Source of the DNA: Candidatus Bathyarchaeota archaeon
GTDB lineage: Archaea > Thermoproteota > Bathyarchaeia > Bathyarchaeales > UBA233
DNA: 5,539 nucleotides
Assembly: GCA_023488835.1 (NCBI GenBank)
Contig: JAMDCS010000075.1
Coordinates: 1-5,539 of the forward strand
Reading direction: 5' to 3'
Shown: positions 1 to 4,489 of the stretch, in pieces
How the letters are laid out: each line of letters begins with the position of its first letter
Position numbering within the stretch: the first letter of the stretch is position 1
The notes under the pieces: model-generated
What the model was told of the DNA's origin: nothing
The model's input: the letters and a program-made list of their open reading frames with translations, nothing else
Databases searched by the model: none
Program-made: the position numbers and the translations under genes

Positions 1-26
1 AACGCTCAGTTTTGCATAGAGCATTT
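1..26. repeat. Left copy of a 26-bp exact direct repeat (possible recombination core site)
   Basis: This 26-bp stretch is identical to 749-774 inside the integrase gene; identity stops at base 27. It touches the window edge, so the match may continue to the left. It has imperfect dyad symmetry: AACGCTC on the left and GAGCATT on the right, one mismatch between the arms, with an 11-bp centre. Arms flanking a short spacer are typical of tyrosine-recombinase core sites. On the minus strand the integrase frame is present (MLYAKLSV), but a TAA lies five sense codons upstream of that Met, so it is not joined to another open gene inside the window. It could be an att site or the start of a duplicated integrase 3' fragment. 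The repeat is certain; its role is inferred. Confidence 0.85.
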
Positions 27-82
27 TAGTGTTTCCGAATTATATGCTAATTTGCTTGAAGAGATGGGATACGGTCTAGCTG

Positions 83-1534
83 TCAATATGTGTTCTTCTC
101 CTTTCGTAAATAATGCCTGCCTGTCGTGCGATTATAGTTGTATTCCAAATAGCCCTCAAGTCCTAGGCGGTTCATTTTTTCGCTATAGTCTGGGTCTATC
201 TCACAGATTTCAACAGGTTGCTCCCATTGTTTGTCGCTGCCGTAGATTCGTTCAGAGATTGGCGCGTAGACTTTCACGTATTTATCAGAGTTTTCGCCTA
301 ACAGGTTTGCTACTGCATCGGAATTGCCTTTGAGGTATCTTTCAAGAACTGCTCGCCAATGCCTGTTGCTATAGAACGTGATTTTCTCTAGTTCTGGCAT
401 TCCCAAAGCCTTAGCCGCTCGTTTTCGTGCTCGCCTAAAGCTATTCCCAGCCACATCAGTATCTCTATAGGTAAATATTCGGTCAACATTTCTTTGTTTT
501 CTGTTTTGGCGTATCGTTCCATTTGGTGAAGTTGCAATATTAAACTGTGTTTTCTTCCATTCTGCTAGCATTCCGATGACTTTAACAAAATTGCCTTTCA
601 ATTGGACTGTTCTTGTTCTGCCATGCTTAGCTGGGTGATTAATTGCAATTGTATTTCTAACGAAATCTATGTCTTTCCACTCAATTCTAAGAGCCTCAAT
701 AGGTCTAGCAGCAGTTGCCATAAGAACAAAGCAGAAAACCTGCATCTGAACGCTCAGTTTTGCATAGAGCATTTCCATATGGTTAGGAAGTGGCAGGATA
801 TACTCTGGTGTTCTGTATTCGAAGTGCGGTATCTTAACGTCATTTATGTGAAGATAGTGTTTGACGAAGCTAGTGTATGCCTTACAGTAACCATTTTTGT
901 TACCATTTGTCCATGTGCTCATTACAGGGTCGAAAGCAAGTTTCCGTTTAAAGTCTTCTGGGTCAAAGAGGTTTATTTTAAATTCAGCTGCCAAGCGTTT
1001 CAGGCGGGAAACATATTTGCTTAAGGTTAAGTCGTTGGTTTTATGCTCTACTTGGATATACTGCTTGTAGTCTGCAATTACTATATCGATGCCGTGGTCA
1101 TCCAGTTTTACCTTCTGCGAAACGCATAATTCTTGTTTCTGCGCTTCGATCAAGTTTTTCGACACTTTCCCTTCTATTTGTTTGTCGCCTACTTGAACGC
1201 TTTCAGTATTACGACTTTGGCAATTTAAAGGCTCGCTTGAGATAGATAATAAGTAATTTTCAGCTGTTTGTTTTGCCTTTATCATGTCAACTGGATCGCT
1301 AAAGCGGCGTCCACAGTCCCGGCATAGATAGCGTTGTATTTTGACGCCAAATTCTGATGTTGTTTTTCCATTTCGAAATATTTTCAAGCTTTTGCAATCT
1401 GGACAAGCTAGGGGGATTTGGGTGCTGGCGTCGGCGGTTGTAGTAACCGACTTATCATCTGCGAAGGGACCGACTTTATCATCCTTAAATAATTGCTCAC
1501 CGATAAGACCAACTTTTCCCTCCCCGTTAACCAT
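83..1534 (-). CDS. Tyrosine recombinase/integrase with N-terminal zinc ribbon
   Basis: A 483-aa site-specific recombinase expected to integrate and excise the element. Residues 44-74 form a transposase-type zinc ribbon (C44-x2-C47 ... C71-x2-C74, followed by GRRF). Residues about 150-235 look like the SAM-like core-binding domain. The catalytic domain starts near residue 250. R277 (AARPIEAL) fits Arg I, K303 the beta-hairpin lysine, R391 (in YSNRHW) Arg II and Y423 (KVYAPI) the nucleophile. The spacings R391 to 414 (23) and 414 to Y423 (9) match XerD-like enzymes. Two usual histidines differ: the HxxR position is Y388 and the LGH position is E414 (LLGENS). The ATG at 1534 has a strong AGAGGAGG with 8-nt spacing and lies 3 nt after the upstream stop, as the last gene of the operon. 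Codons 254-262 contain the 26-bp repeat. The family is secure; full activity is not. Confidence 0.94.
   Translation of the reverse strand: MVNGEGKVGLIGEQLFKDDKVGPFADDKSVTTTADASTQIPLACPDCKSLKIFRNGKTTSEFGVKIQRYLCRDCGRRFSDPVDMIKAKQTAENYLLSISSEPLNCQSRNTESVQVGDKQIEGKVSKNLIEAQKQELCVSQKVKLDDHGIDIVIADYKQYIQVEHKTNDLTLSKYVSRLKRLAAEFKINLFDPEDFKRKLAFDPVMSTWTNGNKNGYCKAYTSFVKHYLHINDVKIPHFEYRTPEYILPLPNHMEMLYAKLSVQMQVFCFVLMATAARPIEALRIEWKDIDFVRNTIAINHPAKHGRTRTVQLKGNFVKVIGMLAEWKKTQFNIATSPNGTIRQNRKQRNVDRIFTYRDTDVAGNSFRRARKRAAKALGMPELEKITFYSNRHWRAVLERYLKGNSDAVANLLGENSDKYVKVYAPISERIYGSDKQWEQPVEICEIDPDYSEKMNRLGLEGYLEYNYNRTTGRHYLRKEKNTY
749..774. repeat. Right copy of the 26-bp exact direct repeat, inside the integrase gene
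   Basis: Identical to bases 1-26. It covers integrase codons 254 (part) to 262 (EMLYAKLSV), at the junction between the DNA-binding N-terminal half and the catalytic half, only 15 residues before Arg I. Recombination between the copies would remove about 748 bp carrying all catalytic residues. An attachment site inside the integrase gene is known from SSV-type archaeal integrases, where integration splits the gene. Here the gene is intact, and the second copy lies 57 nt past its stop codon. Confidence 0.85.
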
Positions 1535-1537
1535 CTT

Positions 1538-1726
1538 TTAAGCCTCCTCTTTAGCCCAAGTGACCCATTTTTTCCGCTCTTTTTGGTTAGTCTCGATATG
1601 ATGAGCACATAAGATGCAGAATAAGACGCCATCCACAATTCTACTTGCATAACCTTCCTCATGACCAGGCTGAATTAGGTCTTTACATCGTGGACAGAAG
1701 CCTAAATCAAGCGGCTTACTGCTCAT
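1538..1726 (-). CDS. Small zinc-ribbon protein, 62 aa
   Basis: Start chosen at ATG 1726, giving a 62-aa protein, because a GGAG lies 11 nt upstream and this start overlaps the previous gene's stop by 11 nt; the longer open frame to 1897 would run through the neighbouring gene. The protein has two CxxC knuckles, C11-P-R-C14 and C37-I-L-C40, the second followed by His-His, consistent with one zinc-ribbon site. The C-terminal third is charged (NQKERKKWVTWAKEEA) and probably helical. The stop is 3 nt before the integrase start, so the two are probably translationally coupled. No specific family recognised; a DNA-binding or protein-protein role for the integrase module would be a guess. Confidence 0.8.
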   Translation of the reverse strand: MSSKPLDLGFCPRCKDLIQPGHEEGYASRIVDGVLFCILCAHHIETNQKERKKWVTWAKEEA

Positions 1727-1979
1727 AGATGTTAAATCTCCTTTTTCCAGCTCTGGCCTTATTGCAGGACCCACCGCCATGAGTGCAGGCGTAACTTTGT
1801 AAGTCATAACTTGAGCATGCAGGCGTTGAGCTGCTGGGCGTGGCAAAACGGCAAAAATAGATCTTGCCATTCCCATCACAACGTGCCAAATCGCCAAGTC
1901 CGCTCTGCGCTACTAAGGGTTTCGAGCAGTTTTGACAATCATAATTACCCTGTACACAAGGCGGCAACGTCTTGTCCAC
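1716..1979 (-). CDS. Cysteine-rich small protein, 87 aa (eight cysteines)
   Basis: GTG start at 1979, directly abutting the TAA of the upstream membrane-protein gene; a GGAGG lies 11 nt upstream inside that gene, which supports this start. Eight cysteines at residues 8, 15, 18, 34, 43, 55, 65 and 72. The clearest unit is C15-x2-C18 with C34 and C43, suggesting one zinc site and possibly a second formed by the later cysteines. The C-terminus is basic (NKARAGKRRF). Its 3' end overlaps the next gene by 11 nt. No known family recognised. The Cys pattern and a position between a membrane microprotein and a zinc ribbon fit a small structural or nucleic-acid-binding protein of an archaeal virus or plasmid, but no function is demonstrated. 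Confidence 0.75.
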   Translation of the reverse strand: MDKTLPPCVQGNYDCQNCSKPLVAQSGLGDLARCDGNGKIYFCRFATPSSSTPACSSYDLQSYACTHGGGSCNKARAGKRRFNIYEQ

Positions 1980-2096
1980 TTACTTCTTAGCCTCCGCTTT
2001 TTTGACTCCAAAATAATACATTACCCAACCTGCACCGGCAAATGCCAAAAGAAACGGCAACAAGAATAGTCTAACCCAAAGCGGTTTCCTGCGCAT
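1980..2096 (-). CDS. Single-span membrane microprotein, 38 aa
   Basis: A 38-aa ORF starting with ATG at 2096, with GGAGG about 12 nt upstream. It begins 1 nt after the previous gene's stop and its TAA abuts the next gene's GTG. Sequence layout: a basic N-terminus (MRRKPLW), a hydrophobic segment at about residues 7-29 with small residues in the middle (AFAGAG), and a short charged tail (VKKAEAKK). This is a textbook single transmembrane helix, with the charged residues giving no clear topology. The very tight packing and own SD make it a real gene although it is below usual annotation length. Roles known for such proteins in archaeal viruses include envelope components and membrane-targeted peptides; which applies here cannot be told. 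Confidence 0.8.
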   Translation of the reverse strand: MRRKPLWVRLFLLPFLLAFAGAGWVMYYFGVKKAEAKK

Positions 2097-2097
2097 C

Positions 2098-2298
2098 CTA
2101 ATAGGCGCCTCCGGACTTTTTCCAAGTATTTATTGGGCAATCATTCCAACAATAATGTGAGCGCTTGTAGGAACATTGGCGGCATTCTGCGTTAGTAAAA
2201 AACTGAGGCTTACTTGAATGATGAGAAGTAACCTTTGGTTTAGGTTTTTGATGGCGGAGAAATTCAAGTAGACTCTCAGACTTGGCATGATTCGACAA
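2098..2298 (-). CDS. Small Cys4 zinc-finger-like protein, 66 aa
   Basis: TTG start at 2298 with GGAG 8 nt upstream and 5 nt after the previous stop, which fits the packing of the operon; there is no in-frame ATG near. The N-terminal half is basic and Pro/Lys/His rich (RHQKPKPKVTSHHSSKPQ). The C-terminal half carries C39-x2-C42-x7-C50-x3-C54 (motif core CRQC ... CWNDC), a compact four-cysteine site likely to bind one metal ion. The protein could bind nucleic acid through its basic region, but no family is recognised. Its stop is 1 nt before the membrane microprotein's ATG. Confidence 0.78.
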   Translation of the reverse strand: MSNHAKSESLLEFLRHQKPKPKVTSHHSSKPQFFTNAECRQCSYKRSHYCWNDCPINTWKKSGGAY

Positions 2299-2303
2299 AA
2301 TCT

Positions 2304-2528
2304 TTACTCCACTAGCTTTGTCTGGCTTGTTTTGTTGAGTTGTATGGGTACTTCGCAGTCCTCGGGGTATTTCTCGAAAAGTGCGTCGCTGCCTTCGCTG
2401 ATTGTCAAGGTGTATTTTTTCTTGTCGTCTTGAAGTTTTACTTTGTAAATCTCAATTATGTTGCCTTCTTTGTCTTTGCGCTTACTAACAGAACTGCCAG
2501 CATATTTCATGGTGATTTCTTCAGCCAT
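2304..2528 (-). CDS. Hypothetical small beta-rich protein, 74 aa
   Basis: The ATG at 2528 directly follows the TAG of the upstream 46-aa gene and is preceded by a near-perfect SD, AGGAGGTGA, about 7 nt away and lying within the end of that gene. The protein is charged and seems rich in short beta strands: strand-like stretches NIIEIYKVKLQ, KYTLTISEG and CEVPIQLNK separated by charged turns. It has one cysteine and no membrane segment. Family not recognised. Its place in the middle of the operon suggests a core function of the element. Confidence 0.82.
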   Translation of the reverse strand: MAEEITMKYAGSSVSKRKDKEGNIIEIYKVKLQDDKKKYTLTISEGSDALFEKYPEDCEVPIQLNKTSQTKLVE

Positions 2529-2669
2529 CTATTCACCTCCTATCGTGAGGCCTGTGATTGTGAAGGTTTGCTCGTGTCTGGGAGTCTGGGGGTTGGTTGA
2601 ATCTGAAAAATGTGTAAGTTCTGGATTGTTCCCCAGAGGCAAAATATTGTCTGCCGACCTATTCCCCAC
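2529..2669 (-). CDS. Hypothetical microprotein, 46 aa
   Basis: The open frame extends upstream to 2729, but GTG 2669 is preferred because a GGAGG lies 9 nt upstream (inside the preceding gene), while no SD serves the more distal TTG. With this start the gene overlaps the upstream 38-aa gene by 11 nt, the same overlap length as between the 87- and 62-aa genes further down. The product is polar, rich in Asn/Thr/Pro (FSDSTNPQTPRHEQTF), and has no cysteine or membrane segment. Its last codons contain the SD of the next gene and the TAG abuts the next ATG. It may be a short expressed protein or mainly a coupling device. Confidence 0.55.
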   Translation of the reverse strand: MGNRSADNILPLGNNPELTHFSDSTNPQTPRHEQTFTITGLTIGGE

Positions 2670-2775
2670 GAGCAAACGCCTCCTTAAATGCGCTAGTTGA
2701 GCGTGATTTCTTAGCGTTCTGTAGGGCAATAAAGGAATCTTCGACGTTATCCATGTTGATTTCGCTGCGCCCCAT
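2659..2775 (-). CDS. Hypothetical microprotein, 38 aa
   Basis: ATG at 2775 overlaps the stop of the upstream RHH gene by one base (TAATG), with a GGAGG 7 nt upstream inside that gene. The 38-aa product is hydrophilic, with an acidic N-terminal part (INMDNVEDSF) and a basic, probably helical C-terminal part (ALQNAKKSRSTSAFKEAFARGE). No family recognised. Being translationally coupled to the RHH protein, it could be a partner peptide such as an antitoxin-like or regulator-binding peptide, but nothing in the sequence proves that. Support comes from the SD, the TAATG overlap and consistent packing. Confidence 0.68.
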   Translation of the reverse strand: MGRSEINMDNVEDSFIALQNAKKSRSTSAFKEAFARGE

Positions 2776-2948
2776 TAGAGTGCCTCCGCTTTGGCTTTTT
2801 TACGGAGTTTTTCACGGTTTTTATGGGCGTTCAAAATTAGATATTCGGCTTCTTTTTTGACGCTGCGGTTATCTTCTTTTGCTAATTTTTCTATTTTGTC
2901 GTAAACCTCGCATGTCACGGTTATTGATGTGCATTCTTGATGAACCAT
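2775..2948 (-). CDS. Ribbon-helix-helix (CopG/Arc-type) DNA-binding protein, 57 aa
   Basis: A 57-aa protein with the RHH layout: a beta strand (SITVTCEVY, residues about 8-16), helix 1 (DKIEKLAKEDN), the turn with Ser29-Val30, and helix 2 (KKEAEYLILNAHKNREKLRK), followed by a basic tail. RHH proteins dimerise, pair their N-terminal strands in the DNA major groove and usually repress their own operon. ATG at 2948 has GGAG 7 nt upstream. It is the first gene of the leftward operon, so it is a strong candidate to bind the TTACTGTAA boxes at 2975-3116. Its stop overlaps the next ATG (TAATG). Confidence 0.85.
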   Translation of the reverse strand: MVHQECTSITVTCEVYDKIEKLAKEDNRSVKKEAEYLILNAHKNREKLRKKAKAEAL

Positions 2949-2974
2949 TGACCTTCTCCACCCTTTACCTCAAT

Positions 2975-2983
2975 TTACAGTAA
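2975..2983. promoter_or_regulatory. Operator box TTACAGTAA beside the proximal leftward TATA box
   Basis: On the minus strand a TATA-like TATTTAATTA (2990-2981) runs into the box TTACTGTAA (2983-2975). The TATA lies about 38 bp from the RHH ATG at 2948, so transcription would start near 2960. A protein on the box would cover the core promoter. The box is single here but identical to boxes at other promoters of the window. Confidence 0.55.
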
Positions 2984-3019
2984 TTAAATAGCCCTTTTGA
3001 CGCGTTCCAAATATAAGTT

Positions 3020-3038
3020 TTACTGTAAGTTACTGTAT
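3020..3038. promoter_or_regulatory. Paired operator boxes with 10-bp phasing, distal leftward promoter
   Basis: TTACTGTAA at 3020-3028 and TTACTGTAT at 3030-3038, start to start exactly 10 bp, so both face the same side of the helix. On the minus strand they directly follow the TATA-like CTATTTAAATA (3046-3036) and would sit between TATA and start site. This could be a second promoter of the leftward operon with a leader of about 65 nt. The AT palindrome could also serve the other strand. Confidence 0.6.
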
Positions 3039-3097
3039 TTAAATAGGGGATCGCCTGTTCGACAACTATACAAACATCTTATATATATCACAGCAAT

Positions 3098-3116
3098 TTA
3101 CAGTACATTACAGTAT
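3098..3116. promoter_or_regulatory. Paired operator boxes with 10-bp phasing, rightward RHH promoter
   Basis: TTACAGTAC at 3098-3106 and TTACAGTAT at 3108-3116, again exactly 10 bp apart. A TATA-like CTTATATATAT lies upstream at 3078-3088, which would put the start site near 3110. A second TATA-like TATATTTAAA follows at 3114-3123, which would give a nearly leaderless transcript for the ATG at 3147. In either case bound protein would interfere with promoter use. Confidence 0.6.
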
Positions 3117-3146
3117 ATTTAAAGGAACCAACGCGAAGGACAACCA

Positions 3147-3362
3147 ATGCCACCAAAAAACTTCCGAAACCTAACCGTCAGACGCGAAGCATATGACCTG
3201 CTAATGGAAGACTACAAAGCCACCCCAAAAAAATGGCTAGTCCAACATGGAATAAGCAGTTTCAGCGGATATGTAACATATCGTTTAAACGAGTTGGCAG
3301 AAGAGACTCTGAAACGTAAGAGTCAACAGAATCAAAACCAGCCAACCCAGCCGCCTCCTTAA
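3147..3362 (+). CDS. Putative RHH-like DNA-binding protein, 71 aa
   Basis: The N-terminal part NLTVRREAY (residues 8-16) looks like the DNA-contacting ribbon of an RHH protein. It is followed by a helix (DLLMEDYKATPKKWLVQHGI) longer than in standard members, then Ser-Phe-Ser-Gly and a second helix (YVTYRLNELAEETLKR). The tail (SQQNQNQPTQPPP) is low-complexity. The ATG has only a weak upstream GAAGGA and may be read leaderless. It is the first rightward gene after the operator region, so autoregulation is likely. From residue 39 on it lies antisense over a second RHH gene (3262-3447), and its odd tail is opposite that gene's helix 1 and turn. An RHH variant is the best guess; other small helical DNA-binding folds are possible. 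Confidence 0.72.
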   Translation: MPPKNFRNLTVRREAYDLLMEDYKATPKKWLVQHGISSFSGYVTYRLNELAEETLKRKSQQNQNQPTQPPP

Positions 3363-3447
3363 GCTTGAGATAGAGCTTTTCAGGAACTTCGACGTTATAG
3401 ACGCCCGGCGAGATTTCGTACACTTCAATAGGTTGCGCTCTTTTCAT
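3262..3447 (-). CDS. Ribbon-helix-helix protein, 61 aa, antisense-overlapping
   Basis: A 61-aa protein with a clear RHH pattern: strand YNVEVPEKL (residues 17-25), helix 1 (YLKLKEAAGLAG), turn FDSVDSY, helix 2 (VSESLLPTRLNDML). The N-terminal MKRAQPIEVYEISPG precedes the ribbon. ATG 3447 has GAGGG 6 nt upstream, and a weak TATA-like TAAAGTATAAGG lies on the minus strand at 3484-3473. The last 101 nt are antisense to the 3' end of the rightward RHH gene (3147-3362), so both products have second-helix coding in the overlap. The transcripts converge and could interfere with or base-pair to each other. The RHH call is good; which operator it binds is unknown. Confidence 0.74.
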   Translation of the reverse strand: MKRAQPIEVYEISPGVYNVEVPEKLYLKLKEAAGLAGFDSVDSYVSESLLPTRLNDMLHIR

Positions 3448-3762
3448 AGGACACCCTCATGCAGATGCGTAGCCTTATACTTTAGAATCAGGTATGAGGC
3501 CTCCCAGAAATGATGGTTCTATTAAGCAAATACTCCTCGTATTTCGAAATCATATTGTTCTCCTGACTGCTAGTAGTAAGTAACGCCATATAAGACTTAC
3601 CAGAATTCAACAACTCAAAGGTATTTAGCACAACAAAACGACAAATAGAGCTCAATTTTTGTGCAAATAATTCAATTATTCACATTCCAATTAAAAATAA
3701 GAATGATAAACAAAAAACATTTAACCCTGAGCGATTGACTGTTCAAAAGGAGAGAGTGTGAA
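3448..3762. other. 315-bp region without a convincing gene
   Basis: AT-rich spacer between the minus-strand RHH gene and the rightward 148-aa gene. The right end holds a plausible TATA-like CATTTAA (3719-3725) and an AAGGAG at 3747-3752, ten nt before the ATG at 3763. A minus-strand frame stays open from 3679 to its TGA at 3488, with a possible 21-aa ORF from ATG 3553 (GGAG six nt upstream), but it has no recognisable family and no supported longer start. No operator boxes of the TTACAGTAA type are present. Confidence 0.5.
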
Positions 3763-4209
3763 ATGAGGATAATAATCGACCACCCAATGTTTAGGCTAAC
3801 AGAAACTGAGGAAGACACGGATGACGACGGTTTACTTTGGGACAAAATAGAAACCTATCTCAGATCCAACAACATCAAATACGCAGCCATTTCCGAGGAT
3901 GAAGAAATAGGCCTAAACGATGGCATAATAGTTTGGTTGCCTGATTTAAGCCCACGCGAACATTATTATGAGAAAAAAGAACAACACATCAAACAAGTTC
4001 AGGACTTCAGCCGATTCCTATTTGACGAATTAAAACTTTCAAAAATGTGTCTACACTTCATCAATATTGAAGAGTGCGTAAATGGCGAAGGTAACTTTGA
4101 ACAGGTATGGAATGCAATCGACGAGGTTACATATGGCGAATTGACTGGCCTAACGCTCCCTAAACAATTTGGTTCTCAAAATATTTCAGCACATGAATTA
4201 AAGAAATAG
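3763..4209 (+). CDS. Hypothetical acidic protein, 148 aa
   Basis: ATG 3763 is preceded by AAGGAG at 10-nt spacing and by a TATA-like CATTTAA about 38-44 bp upstream. The protein starts with a strand-like MRIIIDHPMFRL, followed by a strongly acidic segment (TETEEDTDDDG), a mixed alpha/beta part with the hydrophobic strand DGIIVWLPDL (about residues 53-62), and a helix rich in Lys/Gln/Glu (EKKEQHIKQVQDFSRFLFDEL). Two cysteines (C96, C105) do not form a zinc motif, and there is no membrane segment. I do not recognise the family. The gene ends at a hairpin terminator shared with the convergent zinc-ribbon gene and stands as its own transcription unit. Confidence 0.85.
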   Translation: MRIIIDHPMFRLTETEEDTDDDGLLWDKIETYLRSNNIKYAAISEDEEIGLNDGIIVWLPDLSPREHYYEKKEQHIKQVQDFSRFLFDELKLSKMCLHFINIEECVNGEGNFEQVWNAIDEVTYGELTGLTLPKQFGSQNISAHELKK

Positions 4210-4216
4210 GTCCCTT

Positions 4217-4240
4217 TAAAAAGAGTACTTCAACTTTTTA
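4217..4240. terminator. Bidirectional hairpin/T-run terminator between convergent genes
   Basis: A perfect 7-bp stem, TAAAAAG (4217-4223) with CTTTTTA (4234-4240), and a 10-nt loop. It offers TTTTT to transcripts on both strands (4235-4239 on plus, 4222-4218 on minus). It starts 8 nt after the stop of the 148-aa gene, and its right arm contains the stop codon of the minus-strand zinc ribbon. Archaeal termination mainly needs the T-run; the hairpin fits but is AT-rich. Confidence 0.55.
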
Positions 4241-4381
4241 CTTGATAAACTGAGCTGCGACGGCATCACATTTTGGGCAGTGAACATGCAATCCGTTAAC
4301 GCCACCCTCATAACCGCTTATAATTGCTTCCTTTTTGGGGATAATAAAACCGCATTTTCCGCATACAAAGTTGTCCTTCAA
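4238..4381 (-). CDS. Small zinc-ribbon protein, 47 aa
   Basis: TTG start at 4381. An in-frame TAG lies immediately upstream, so this is the first possible start, and a GGAG lies 10 nt before it. The product has two CxxC knuckles, C7-G-K-C10-G and C35-P-K-C38, 24 residues apart, the classic zinc-ribbon arrangement (rubredoxin-like knuckles). Between them a short segment (KKEAIISGYEGGVNG) leads to LHVHCPKC. A single zinc-binding domain fills the protein. Such ribbons often bind nucleic acid or RNA polymerase partners, but no specific assignment is possible. A TATA-like CATAAAAGTTAA lies upstream on the minus strand at about 4432-4421. It converges with the 148-aa gene. Confidence 0.76.
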   Translation of the reverse strand: MKDNFVCGKCGFIIPKKEAIISGYEGGVNGLHVHCPKCDAVAAQFIK

Positions 4382-4462
4382 CTATCTTTCTCTCCGTTTT
4401 CGTTTTAGCTAGCGACTGCATTTAACTTTTATGCTAATCCACCTGGCGCCTTAGACAAAGGC

Positions 4463-4487
4463 TTATAATTACAGTAAATTACAGTAA
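4463..4487 (+). promoter_or_regulatory. TATA-like box with paired 10-bp-phased operator boxes
   Basis: TTATAATT (4463-4470) runs into TTACAGTAA at 4469-4477, and a second TTACAGTAA follows at 4479-4487, exactly 10 bp apart. Over 18 nt the pair differs at one position from the minus-strand reading of the pair at 3020-3038. The start site would be near 4490. The next gene is 290 bp away, so the direct product is a long leader or a short RNA. Confidence 0.62.
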
Positions 4488-4489
4488 AC

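Noticed and set aside
1..26. The 26-bp repeat looks like a tRNA D-arm (GCTCAGT ... AGAGC).
   Set aside because: The D-loop lacks the GG pair, and no acceptor, anticodon or T arm is found beside either copy, so no tRNA gene is called. A tRNA target elsewhere in the host is still possible.
52..1541. Plus-strand open frames across the integrase region (52-333, 602-1024, 1341-1541).
   Set aside because: They are antisense to the well-supported integrase, lack ribosome sites and show no domain.
2340..2700. Plus-strand open frames over the 74-, 46- and 38-aa genes.
   Set aside because: Shadows of the compact minus-strand operon, whose genes have SD sequences and matched junctions.
3494..3583. Plus-strand 29-codon ORF starting at ATG 3494.
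   Set aside because: Weak ribosome site, no family, and antisense to another equally weak frame.
3488..3679. Minus-strand frame open for 64 codons, with a possible 21-aa ORF from ATG 3553 that has GGAG upstream.
   Set aside because: No supported start for the longer version, no recognisable family, and no tight junction to the next gene. It could be a gene remnant, but the sequence alone does not show it.
4469..4487. CRISPR-like short repeats (TTACAGTAA pairs).
   Set aside because: Units are 9 bp with 1-bp gaps at promoters, not 25-37 bp repeats with spacers; operators explain them better.
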